Below are positions 37,598 to 45,249 of a stretch of DNA of 64,000 bases, in pieces. A program made the translations under genes and the position numbers. The notes beneath the pieces were generated by a model. The model was not told the origin of the DNA, did no database searches, and saw only the letters and a list, made by a program, of their open reading frames with translations. Every line of letters starts with the position of its first letter. Position 1 is the stretch's first letter. Location: assembly GCA_965198655.1 (NCBI GenBank), contig OZ240668.1, forward strand, positions 3,906,001-3,970,000. Reading direction: 5' to 3'. The stretch comes from Lichenicola sp965198655 (GTDB lineage: Bacteria > Pseudomonadota > Alphaproteobacteria > Acetobacterales > Acetobacteraceae).

Positions 37598-39511
37598 TCA
37601 CATGGTCATGTGCGAGTGATCCATCGGCGCGGGCGGGACAGGATGCCGGCGGAGATCGTCGAGCGCGCCCTCGGATGCCGCCGGATCCGGTCCGATGACG
37701 GTGCGCAGCCAGCCGTCGGCGTCGATCAGGAACTGCTCGTTCCCGAGCGCGCCTTGGTCCAGCCCGGCAATCAAGGCGTAGGCGGACCCGATCGCTTGAT
37801 CGTCGGCGACGCATGTCCTCGCATCGGGCCGTGCCGACGGGTCGGACGTGACCCGCACGGTGACGACGTCCCGGTCCGGCAGGTCGGCTGCGGTCCCGAA
37901 CGCCACGCGGACGATGCGGCCGCGCAACCGGTCGAGCGTCACCAGCCGGTCCCCCGCGCAGGTCGCCTGCAACGCGGGGGGCCGCAGCGGAACCGGCCAC
38001 GCGCCGGTGGCGCGCCTCGCCAGCCCGGCGTTGCGCGCGCGGATGAAGTCGATCAGCGCCCAGCGCTGGTCCTCGGACAGCACGGCCCCGAAGCCCGGCA
38101 TCGCTAGGCCGCCTTGCGGCGCCTCGATGCCGTGCGTCAGCCACCCAAACAGCTCGCCGTCGCTGTGCATCCAGAGGTGGCCGGCGGTGAGATCGGCAGG
38201 CGGGACCGGCAGCGTCGCCGCCAGGGAGCCATCGCCCCGTCCCTCGGCGCCGTGACACGCGGCGCAACGGCCCGGGTAGACAGCCGCGCCGTCGTCGATG
38301 CTGGCCACGGCGAACCCGGTCGGCGAGTGGTAGAAGCTGGTCGGGCTGGCCTCGGCGAGCAGCAGGTCGAGATGCGGCAGCGCCAGGACGGCGATCGCCA
38401 CGGCGGCCGCCAGCACGGCGAGCCGGCGCCAGCCGCGAAGCAGCAGCGCGGACGAGGCCAGCACGACCGCCCCGCCCAGCGCCAGCAGTGCCAGCACGAC
38501 CTCGCGGCGGAACCCGGGATCCTCGCGGATCGTCGTCAGGCTGAGCTGCTGGCTGAACGGCCAGATCGCCTGCAGGTGCATGCTGGGCGGCAGGCTGCTC
38601 AGCACGCCGGCCGCTAGCAGCACCAGCACGCCGAAGCCGGTCTGCACCGCGATGCTGACCGACAGCCTCCATACCGCCCGGTCCGGCTGCGCGCCGAGCA
38701 GGGCGGGTGCGAAGCGGTAGCGGTTCACCCAGGCGAAGCCGAGCAGCACGCCGAAGACGAGCAGCTTGGTGCAGGCGATCCAGCCATAGGCGGTGCCGAC
38801 CAGTCCCGGAACCGAGCCGATCAGGGTCCAGGCCTGGCAGGCGGCGGTCGCCGCCACCAGGCCCACGCACCATTTCCCGAGCACCGAGAACGACCGCGCC
38901 GCGGTCGCCGCCGCGCGCGGCGGCGCCAGCCGTGCCGCGAGCAGAAGCGGCAGGAGCCCGCCGAGCCAGGCGCCGCCGGCCACTAGGTGGACCGCCTCGG
39001 ACGCCAGCAGGAGGCTGACCCGGCCGTACATGGACATGGCATGGCCGTGCCCGGCCTGGAGCAGCAGCACGCCGGCCGACGCGACCAAAGCGAGGTTCCG
39101 CTGGCTTGGCCGGGCGCCGCGGCGCAGCAGGAGGATCGCCAGTGCCAGCCCGATGCCCTGTGCCGCCAGCAGGTGGCCGAACGCGGTCGAGGCGAGAACG
39201 GTCGGGATCGCGCTCAGCGACTGCGCCAGGCCGTCGGCGTCCGCCATCAGCCCGGCCTCGAACACGAGCCAAGCCAGGCCGGTCGCGAGGGCGGCGATCA
39301 GGCTGACGCGCACGAGGAGCAGGAAACGGGTGTCGAGCACCCGCTCCGCCTCGGCCGGCATCTTGGCGCGTGCCCGCGTCAGCACGCCGGCCCAGAACAA
39401 CAGGCTCCCGAAGCTGGAGAACAGCGCCGCGTCGAACGAGCCGCGCAGAGCCGCGAGTGGCATCCCGCCGGAGATGTCGAAGCCCGGCAGCGCGCCGTTC
39501 AGCACCGTCAA
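37598..39511 (-). CDS. copD: CopD copper-resistance membrane protein fused to a c-type cytochrome
   Basis: A 637-residue fusion. Residues about 1-360 form the CopD-type copper-transport membrane domain with many helices (LLFWAGVLTRARAKMPAE, GHGHAMSMYGRVSLLLASEA, HLVAGGAWLGGLLPLLLA, CTKLLVFGVLLGF). After a further helix comes a periplasmic cytochrome c domain with haem motif CAACH at residues 416-420, and then a thioredoxin-like or unrecognised domain of about 120 residues with a MDHSHMTM tail likely to bind copper. The TTG at 39511 overlaps the copC stop; GTG 39505 is an alternative start. A CopD-cytochrome fusion suggests electron transfer tied to copper handling, perhaps Cu(I)/Cu(II) redox. 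Confidence 0.86.
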   Translation of the reverse strand: MTVLNGALPGFDISGGMPLAALRGSFDAALFSSFGSLLFWAGVLTRARAKMPAEAERVLDTRFLLLVRVSLIAALATGLAWLVFEAGLMADADGLAQSLSAIPTVLASTAFGHLLAAQGIGLALAILLLRRGARPSQRNLALVASAGVLLLQAGHGHAMSMYGRVSLLLASEAVHLVAGGAWLGGLLPLLLAARLAPPRAAATAARSFSVLGKWCVGLVAATAACQAWTLIGSVPGLVGTAYGWIACTKLLVFGVLLGFAWVNRYRFAPALLGAQPDRAVWRLSVSIAVQTGFGVLVLLAAGVLSSLPPSMHLQAIWPFSQQLSLTTIREDPGFRREVVLALLALGGAVVLASSALLLRGWRRLAVLAAAVAIAVLALPHLDLLLAEASPTSFYHSPTGFAVASIDDGAAVYPGRCAACHGAEGRGDGSLAATLPVPPADLTAGHLWMHSDGELFGWLTHGIEAPQGGLAMPGFGAVLSEDQRWALIDFIRARNAGLARRATGAWPVPLRPPALQATCAGDRLVTLDRLRGRIVRVAFGTAADLPDRDVVTVRVTSDPSARPDARTCVADDQAIGSAYALIAGLDQGALGNEQFLIDADGWLRTVIGPDPAASEGALDDLRRHPVPPAPMDHSHMTM

Positions 39512-39882
39512 GGCGCCACCGTGAAGGTGAAGCTGCCCTCGGTGTGGTGGGTGTCGACGGAGACGGCCTTCCAGGTCACGTGGTAGCTGCCGGGGGTCAG
39601 CGCCTTCAGCCCGATCGCGAGGTGCGTGTTGTTGTCTTCGATGTGCACGCCGCCCTTGTCGACGCGCTGCCCTTGCGCGTCCGCGACGTGGATGGTGGTG
39701 AAGGCGGGCTCGACGCCTTGGGTGAAGTTGATCCTGACCTCGGTCGGCGCGGCCCGGACCGTGCTGCCAACGGCCGGGACCGCGGTTTCCAGAAAGGCAT
39801 GAGCGGACGCGGCGGCCGGCAAGCCAAGAATGGCGAGAAGAACGGGGACGCACAGGCGCGCTGCCGCGATCGGACGGCTCAT
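39508..39882 (-). CDS. copC: Copper resistance protein CopC
   Basis: A 124-residue periplasmic copper-binding protein with a signal peptide (CVPVLLAILGLPAAASA then HAFLETAVP). The first His after cleavage begins the Cu(II)-binding H-A-x motif typical of CopC; DTHHTEGSF supplies C-terminal ligands. ATG 39882 is preferred; 39909 would add nine residues. Its stop overlaps the TTG of copD, so both are translated together. CopC passes copper to CopD. Confidence 0.92.
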   Translation of the reverse strand: MSRPIAAARLCVPVLLAILGLPAAASAHAFLETAVPAVGSTVRAAPTEVRINFTQGVEPAFTTIHVADAQGQRVDKGGVHIEDNNTHLAIGLKALTPGSYHVTWKAVSVDTHHTEGSFTFTVAP

Positions 39883-39905
39883 GGGTGGAGTCCTCGACGG
39901 GGCGG

Positions 39906-40895
39906 TCATGGGAGGAGCGCCTTGCCGAGGCTGTGCGGCATCAGGTCGTCCAGGAAGATGTGGAACAGGGCTACCGCGCCGACATTGGTGCCGGCCGCCT
40001 TGTTGGCCGGGATCAGCGCCTCGACCCCGACCTCGCCCCATCGCGCGAGGTAGATCACCCCCGGCGCGATCGTCCAGGTGGTGCCCTGGCTGCTCGGCGA
40101 GGAAGCCGGCGAGGTCCAGGTTACCTCGACCAGCGGGATCATGTCGTCGAACAGGTGCGGCAAGTTGAAGTAGTGCACCTGGGTCTGCAGGTAGGGGATG
40201 CTGTACTGCAGCGAGACGGCGCCGGCCCAGGCGTTGTTGTTGCCGGTGTTGAACTGCGCCGCGATGCCGCTCGCCGGCGACTCCCCGCCGCCGGCGCCGG
40301 TGAGGAGGTTGGAGGCGGGCGGGGTGAACGCCTTGAGCTCCTTGTCCGCGATCGTGTAGCCGAGCTCGCCGGTGACTGCGAACGGCCGCAGCGCCGGCAC
40401 CGGCACGTCGCCGAACCCCTTGCCGAAATAGCCGGTCGGCGCGGTCGAGCCGTAATGGTCGGCGCCAATGTGGTCGGTGCCGGAACCGCCCAGCTCGCGG
40501 ATGATGCCGAGCGACACCACGAACTCGTGCGGCGCGTTGGTGTAGAGCTGCCACTTGCCGGTGATGAAGATGTTCTCGAACCCGGCCTCGGTCTTCGACC
40601 CGTTGGTCTGGATCACGTCGTAGCCGTCGTTGAAGATCAGCGCGGTATCGGGCGTGATGGTCTTGTCGTACTCGAAGCCGAAGTCGAACGCGTGGCTGGG
40701 GCCGGTCCCGCCGTCGGCGCCGCTGCGCGCGTAGGAGAAGGCGGGGAGCGAGATCTCGTCGCTGACGCCGGGATCGTCGAAGGTGAGGGTGACCGGGAAC
40801 ACCCGCGCACCGGCGATGACGTGCGCCCGGGCGGGAAAGGTGACGGCGAGCAGGCCCGCGCACCCGACGGTGGCGGCGACAAACGTGGTCCTCAT
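39906..40895 (-). CDS. Exported, putative outer-membrane protein in copper locus
   Basis: A 329-residue protein with a signal peptide (MRTTFVAATVGCAGLLAV, then FPARA and HVIAG). The rest is rich in alternating aromatic/polar strands (FDFGFEYDKTITPD, FAVTGELGYTIADKEL, VSLQYSIPYLQTQVHYFNLP), suggesting a beta-barrel or large beta-sheet protein of the outer membrane. ATG 40895 is chosen for the signal peptide; 40937 is an upstream alternative. It precedes copC on the same strand by about 23 bases and likely shares its operon. A role in copper entry or sensing is inferred only from position. Confidence 0.72.
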   Translation of the reverse strand: MRTTFVAATVGCAGLLAVTFPARAHVIAGARVFPVTLTFDDPGVSDEISLPAFSYARSGADGGTGPSHAFDFGFEYDKTITPDTALIFNDGYDVIQTNGSKTEAGFENIFITGKWQLYTNAPHEFVVSLGIIRELGGSGTDHIGADHYGSTAPTGYFGKGFGDVPVPALRPFAVTGELGYTIADKELKAFTPPASNLLTGAGGGESPASGIAAQFNTGNNNAWAGAVSLQYSIPYLQTQVHYFNLPHLFDDMIPLVEVTWTSPASSPSSQGTTWTIAPGVIYLARWGEVGVEALIPANKAAGTNVGAVALFHIFLDDLMPHSLGKALLP

Positions 40896-40962
40896 GGAAC
40901 TGTCCTGACGAAAGACGAACCGATGCCGCCGGAGCATCGCCCCGGCGGCGCTTATGGCGTTC

Positions 40963-41358
40963 TCAGGTCAGGTGGGGCGGAGCCCGGGCATGCAGCGCCC
41001 AGGCGGAGGCGGCAGGCGGCCCGCGGGCCGGCGGCAGCGCGAACGGTCCGGTCGCGGACGACGTCGCCAGCAACGGCAACACGATCGCCGCCGGCAGGAT
41101 GACGGCGGGCAGCGCCAGGGCGATCTCGAGCGGGCAGGCCGCAGGCGCGCCCGGATGGTGCCGATGATGCGCGGGCGCCTGCGGCGTGGCCGCACTCGTG
41201 CACAGCACCGCGACGGAACGAAGCTGCGCCACAGCACCGGTCGCCTCGTCCGGCAGCACCAGGGAGCCGAGCACGAGCTGGCTGACGAGTGCCACCATGG
41301 CGAGCACGGCTCGCAGGAGGGGCATCGGAAGCCGGATGCGAGCAAGGGCAGGCGACAT
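40963..41358 (-). CDS. DUF2946-like small exported protein
   Basis: A 131-residue protein beginning with a hydrophobic membrane/signal segment (PLLRAVLAMVALVSQLVLG), then a Cys, a HHRHH cluster and ACPLEIALALPAVILP. The order (helix, Cys, His cluster, C-P-x-x and Ala/Pro-rich tail) resembles DUF2946 proteins that occur in copper operons. The His and Cys residues could bind copper. It heads the leftward copper operon, about 70 bases upstream of the outer-membrane protein gene. Start at ATG 41358; domain call moderate. Confidence 0.65.
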   Translation of the reverse strand: MSPALARIRLPMPLLRAVLAMVALVSQLVLGSLVLPDEATGAVAQLRSVAVLCTSAATPQAPAHHRHHPGAPAACPLEIALALPAVILPAAIVLPLLATSSATGPFALPPARGPPAASAWALHARAPPHLT

Positions 41359-41511
41359 CGGTTCGATGATAACAGGTCGAACCGACGCGCCAACCCTTCC
41401 CGGCGTGGCGACGCGCCGGGACTGGCACCGACCGGCACGGGCAACTAGGATGCGGACGGGCTGACGGCGCGTCCCGGATCAAGCGGATGGGCAGGACAAG
41501 GAGGCAAGCGC

Positions 41512-42141
41512 TTGGCCAAGCCTCGTGACCGGCGACGGCAGGACCTGAGCAAGCGCGGCCGGGAGCACCGTGGCCGGACCGGCCTGGCACTCGCCACGGC
41601 CGGCGTGCTCGTGTTGCTGCTAGGTGCGGGCCTCTACCGGTCGATGCTCGGGCCGGGGCCGTCGACCGTGATCGGCGGTCCGTTCACCCTGGCCGACAGC
41701 ACCGGCAAGCTGCGCAGCGACGCGAGCTTCCGCGGTCGCTACATGATGATCTTCTTCGGCTATACCGGCTGCGCCGACATCTGTCCGCAGACCTTGACGG
41801 AGATGTCCGAGGCCTTGGACCGGTTCGATCCCGACGCGACCCGGGTCCAGCCCATCTTCATCACCGTCGACCCCAAGCACGACACGCCGGACCGCCTGCG
41901 ACACTATGTCACGGCGTTCTCGCCGCACCTGATCGGCCTGACCGGGACCACGCAGCAGCTCGACGCCATCGAGCGGCGGTTCCACGTCGTGGTGGAGCCC
42001 GATCCCGAGGGCGGCAAGAGCGGTCTCGACCACAGCGCGGTGATCTACCTGCTGGGGCCGAAGGGCGACTTCCTGACGCCGATCCCCGCGGATGCGAGCC
42101 GGACGGTCATGCAGTCGACGCTGCGTCGCTTCGTCACGTAA
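41512..42141 (+). CDS. SCO family protein (copper chaperone for cytochrome oxidase)
   Basis: A 209-residue Sco1/SenC/PrrC-type thioredoxin-fold protein with an N-terminal membrane anchor (LALATAGVLVLLLGAG). The copper ligands are intact: C87 and C91 in TGCADICPQT and His174 in GLDHSAVIY. It starts at TTG 41512 behind a perfect AAGGAGG site. It is divergent from the copper operon. Sco proteins load the CuA site of cytochrome oxidase or act as thiol reductases in copper stress; location next to copCD favours copper trafficking. Confidence 0.91.
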   Translation: MAKPRDRRRQDLSKRGREHRGRTGLALATAGVLVLLLGAGLYRSMLGPGPSTVIGGPFTLADSTGKLRSDASFRGRYMMIFFGYTGCADICPQTLTEMSEALDRFDPDATRVQPIFITVDPKHDTPDRLRHYVTAFSPHLIGLTGTTQQLDAIERRFHVVVEPDPEGGKSGLDHSAVIYLLGPKGDFLTPIPADASRTVMQSTLRRFVT

Positions 42142-42257
42142 CGATCGCCTGGCCGACGTGGCCGACGGTCCCGTGGCGTTGCCGAGCTCGGCGTTGCCCG
42201 CCGCCGCCGTGGTTCGCGTAGGGCTCGTTCAGCGCCTGCCTGCGACCCGGATCTGGG

Positions 42258-42316
42258 AAGGCCAGGGCTCTGCCCACCGGTCCGCTTCGCGACTCGGTCC
42301 ACTGGAGCCGGAGGTT
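42258..42316 (-). repeat. Triple-hairpin repeat R5, left half of a split copy
   Basis: Matches the left part of R4 (AAGGCCAGGGCTCTGCCC, a GGTCCGCTTCGC stretch and CTGGAGCCGGAGG) and then stops abruptly at about 42316. The right part of the same copy is found at 45161-45214, so the segment in between was inserted into it. Sequence has drifted more than in R1-R4. Confidence 0.65.
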
Positions 42317-42350
42317 CCTGCTACTCAAAGTATTTATCTTGCGTGACTTC

Positions 42351-42522
42351 CTATCCTGAGTTGGCAAAAAAGTTGCCGTATGCGGCCGGGCTGAACTGGC
42401 TGAGCAGTTCTCCAATGCTGGTCCAAAGTGCGTCCTTGGCATGGATGGTGACGCAACGAAGCAGGACTTCGAGCTTGGTAAAAGCTGCTCGATCAGGTTA
42501 GAATCAGGGAGAAAAACGGCAG
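42351..42522 (-). pseudogene. IS630-family transposase C-terminal fossil
   Basis: The minus strand reads FLPDSNLIEQ, then with a one-base frameshift FTKLEVLLR, HAKDALWTSIGELL and AYGNFFANSG before a stop. These are the C-terminal motifs of IS630 transposases (SPDxNxIEQ with the catalytic Glu, then FxKLKxLLR, ALWxxIGxLL and xxNYFxNxGY). The middle of the FLPxYSPD motif is deleted, so it is inactive. It lies just inside the left edge of the inserted segment. Confidence 0.65.
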
Positions 42523-43771
42523 ATAGAGCAGGCTAGCGCATATGGCCCTGATCGCATCCTAGCTACTCAACCAGCAGCCTCGAACTAGAACCAACAAGAC
42601 TCACAATCTTAAACAACTTTAGCTTTCAGCTCTTTGCAAAGTTACAGTGGACCTTTCCTAAATGTCTCATCGTAAACCTTCCTCCAGTCCGCACGTATTT
42701 GATCTAATAAGCGCTGTTTCTCCGGAGAGAGTTCTACTCTTGGGTCTATCAATTCTGCAAAGAGACTATCACCCTGCTGATTATACAAGGAGGCCACTGA
42801 GACTGGCTTATCCGAGTGGATAGAACGCGCCTCCATGTCATCAATCAAATCGGAATAGTGTAAAAACCTTTTTACTAAACGCTCACCTAAATGTGTCACT
42901 AATTTTACACTTGCTGAAACCATGTGTCTATTCTGGGGGTTAAGCGCCCTGACTAAGACCTTCCTGTAATTTTTCTCCAGGCTTGCGCTGATGGATCTCA
43001 TTCTCATTGTTGTGGAAGGATGTGTTTGTCCTTGCTTATCTTTGTTCACAAGAGCGTTGATAGCGAGCGCCAAATAAGGCCCAAGCTGGGCGTAAAGCAG
43101 CATGTCATTATCGATATGCTCTCGCAAATTTTTCAGAAAGAAATTGATAGAGAAAAAAGTTGATAGTTCATCTGCCTCAAACTCGATTTGGTAATTTTTG
43201 TGTCGAACATTGGTGTACTCGTGTCGACCAACTACGTGCGCAATTTCATGTCCTAGAACCGAAACTCGAGCTGCTTGCTTCAGGCAATCGATGCGCTTCC
43301 AAGACGCTTCTAATGTTTTAGCGAGTCCAGCTACTCTTAGTGCCTCTTCGTCATTGAAAATATCACGCAGTTCCGGCTTCCACACCGACCCAATGGTATG
43401 TAGGAAATTGAGGAGGATTAGATTGTCATCCTTCATGTCAACGACGGATAAGTTCTGTTTTAATTCGACGGGAAGATACTTTGCTGTGGAGTCTATAAGA
43501 TCTAGCAAACCACTATGTATCAGAACGATCTTGTCGCCTCTTGGCGTAGTTGTGGCTTGTCCTCTAATATCTCCCGTAGGGAAAACCCCAAAGAAGATAT
43601 CTCCTACAGTATTCATCTGTTTGGTTGTGAGTCCCATTCGAGTAATCGTCGCATAAATTGTCAAATCGTCCTGATCGAAGTCCGACAACATGCCGTACTT
43701 CTGGATCAGATCAAGCGTAGGAAACAGATTGTCCCGTTCCGCTTTCATCAGCCAAGTAGCATTTTCTCTAA

Positions 43772-43789
43772 GAGCCCGTACCGGAATGG
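43772..43789 (+). repeat. IS5-family left inverted repeat
   Basis: 18-base terminal repeat GAGCCCGTACCGGAATGG, directly preceded by the TAA target copy. It pairs with 44682-44699 with one mismatch. Confidence 0.9.
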
Positions 43790-43870
43790 CATCGTGATGA
43801 ACCTGACAGGCTTGAGGTAGCCGGGCCGACGTGATTCCCAGGTGGTGTTCGAAGCCGTCCTGGAAGCCTG

Positions 43871-44680
43871 ATGTGGAGCCCGACTACCCGCCTGCAGCAT
43901 AGCCGCAGCGGCCTGCGCTATGGAACCGACCTCACCGACCGGGAGTGGTTGGTCCTCGAGCCGCTGCTGCCGCCAGCCCGATCCAAGGGACGGCGACGAT
44001 CGTGGCCGATGCGCGAACTGGTGAATGCCATCTTCTACGCGTTAAGGAGCGGCTGCCCCTGGCGCCTGCTGCCCGACAGCTTTCCGCCGCCGACCACGGT
44101 CTACCGCTGGTTCTCGTTCCTGCGCGACAGCGGCTGCTGGCAGGCGATCAACCACTCCCTGGTCATGCTGGACCGCGAGCGAACCGGACGTTCGGCAAGC
44201 CCCACCGCGGCCGTCCTGGATAGCCAGAGCGTCAGAACGGCCGAGGCGGGCGGCCCGCGGGGCTACGACACGGGTAAGAAGATCATGGGCCGCAAGCGTC
44301 AGGCGCTGGTCGATACCGACGGACGGGCGCTCACCATCAAGGTCCAGCCTGCCTGTGTCCAGGATCGGGATGGCGCCGCCGCGGTCCTTGTGGGATCGCG
44401 GAACCGTTTCCCCTTCATTGAGCGTGCGTTCGCCGATGCAGGTTATGCCGGTGAGCGGGTCGCGCAGGCCAGCCGGATCGTCATCGAGATCGTGCGCAAG
44501 GCGCCGGGCCAGATCGGCTTCGTCGTGCAGCCGCGCCGCTGGGTCGTGGAACGATTCTTCGGCTGGATCACCAGGAACCGCCGCCTCTACCGGGATGTCG
44601 AAGCCAGGATCGCTTCCGCCGAAGCCTTCCTCTACGCCGCTTCCGCTATGATCCTCGTCAGGCGGCTAGGTCGTTGCTGA
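43871..44680 (+). CDS. IS5 family transposase
   Basis: A 269-residue DDE transposase. An N-terminal DUF4096-like region (TDREWLVLEPLLPPARSKGR, LVNAIFYALRSGCPWRLLP) is followed by the catalytic Asp in LDSQS, a GYDTGKKIMGRKRQALVDT block, the second Asp in FADAGYAG and the Glu in VVERFFGW. All three catalytic residues are present and no frameshift is seen, so the element may still move. It begins about 100 bases from the left inverted repeat and ends just before the right one. Confidence 0.93.
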   Translation: MWSPTTRLQHSRSGLRYGTDLTDREWLVLEPLLPPARSKGRRRSWPMRELVNAIFYALRSGCPWRLLPDSFPPPTTVYRWFSFLRDSGCWQAINHSLVMLDRERTGRSASPTAAVLDSQSVRTAEAGGPRGYDTGKKIMGRKRQALVDTDGRALTIKVQPACVQDRDGAAAVLVGSRNRFPFIERAFADAGYAGERVAQASRIVIEIVRKAPGQIGFVVQPRRWVVERFFGWITRNRRLYRDVEARIASAEAFLYAASAMILVRRLGRC

Positions 44681-44681
44681 A

Positions 44682-44699
44682 CCATTCCGGTACGGACTC
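44682..44699 (-). repeat. IS5-family right inverted repeat
   Basis: Complement of the left terminal repeat with one mismatch (GAGTCCGTACCGGAATGG on the minus strand), followed by the second TAA target copy. Confidence 0.9.
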
Positions 44700-44763
44700 T
44701 AAGCGGGCGACCGGTGTAGCCGTTCTCCTTTCGGTAATAGTTCAACCAATCCGGTGGTGACAT

Positions 44764-45160
44764 TGAGGTGGGATCGTCTTTATGGTCCATCATACTTACT
44801 TTACAGTTGTGGCCAGTAACTAAAAAATGTCATGTAGTCGGTTGTGCACCATACTGGCCAAAGTGCGTCGCCGGGACTTTGACCGACTTGGATCGTCGTT
44901 GCGAAAGGAAGGAATTTCGAGCCTTCTGTGGAGCAGCCGTCTGGGTTGGCATATATAGAAGTCGAAACAGTATGAGAAGCCATCCGATCTTGTTAGAAAG
45001 TATGGCCTCTTCTGACAACATTAATGCTTGAGGCAGATCTCTGATACCCTCTGGAGGAAGCCCGATCAGGTGGATTATCCGGTCGGGTGAAGATGCTCGT
45101 TGAAACAGGCTATAGTATTCAGATTGAACCCCAAGTGAACCGAGAATGCTTTAGGATATA
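44764..45160. other. Intergenic AT-rich stretch, no gene seen
   Basis: Sequence between the reconstructed start of the zinc-protease-like gene and the right half of the split repeat. Apart from the probable IS630 fossil, it holds no convincing gene; an 87-codon open frame at 44768-45031 has no protein-like features and overlaps the fossil on the other strand. Confidence 0.4.
44815..44960 (-). pseudogene. Second, more decayed IS630-type fossil
   Basis: On the minus strand this shares short blocks with the fossil at 42351-42522 (GCTCGAA, then GACGCACTTTGG followed by a CCAG-like run) and reads PGDALWPVW followed by TFFSYW, in the places of ALWxxIG and NxFxNxG. The similarity is patchy. It is in the same orientation as the left fossil and lies near the right edge of the inserted segment. 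Confidence 0.3.
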
Positions 45161-45214
45161 GGTTTGAGGGGCAATGCGCTTCATGGGGTCCAAGAGCAAC
45201 ATCCTTGGCCTTCT
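45161..45214 (-). repeat. Triple-hairpin repeat R6, right half of a split copy
   Basis: Matches the right part of R4 (GGTTTGAGGGGC, TTCATGGGGTCC, TCCTTGGCC) with substitutions that break the hairpin arms. It complements R5 at 42258-42316; joined, they give one full-length, inverted copy. Adjacent to the 3' end of the M1 peptidase gene. Confidence 0.6.
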
Positions 45215-45249
45215 TTCACCCCTCGGGTTCTCGAACCAACCCTCAAGCC

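Larger units (their letters stand above)
43772..44699 (+). mobile_element. IS5-family insertion sequence (IS1031-like), intact
   Basis: A 928-base element bounded by 18-base inverted repeats, GAGCCCGTACCGGAATGG at the left and its complement with one mismatch at the right, and flanked by a 3-bp TAA duplication (43769-43771 and 44700-44702). A TNA target duplication and a size close to 930 bp fit IS1031 of acetic acid bacteria. The single transposase gene is uninterrupted. It sits in the 5' part of the zinc-protease-like gene, opposite to it in direction. Confidence 0.92.
42642..44763 (-). pseudogene. Zinc-protease-like gene interrupted by an IS5-family element
   Basis: The main open frame (42642-43748, 368 codons) has VLGHEIAHVVGRHEY, an HExxH zincin motif with a third histidine close by, and a downstream EFEADE that could supply a further Glu, so an M48-like peptidase is likely. 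Reading across the IS (removing 43772-44699 and one TAA copy) restores an uninterrupted frame to an ATG at 44763: MSPPDWLNYYRKENGYTGRP then LRENATWL, a 396-residue protein. A shortened product from ATG 43748 is possible. Codon use is distinctly AT-richer than the genome. The gene probably arrived with the inserted segment; no partner or target is evident. Confidence 0.75.

Noticed and set aside
44768..45031. 87-codon open frame on the plus strand
   Set aside because: No domain or ribosome binding site; overlaps the IS630-like fossil on the other strand.
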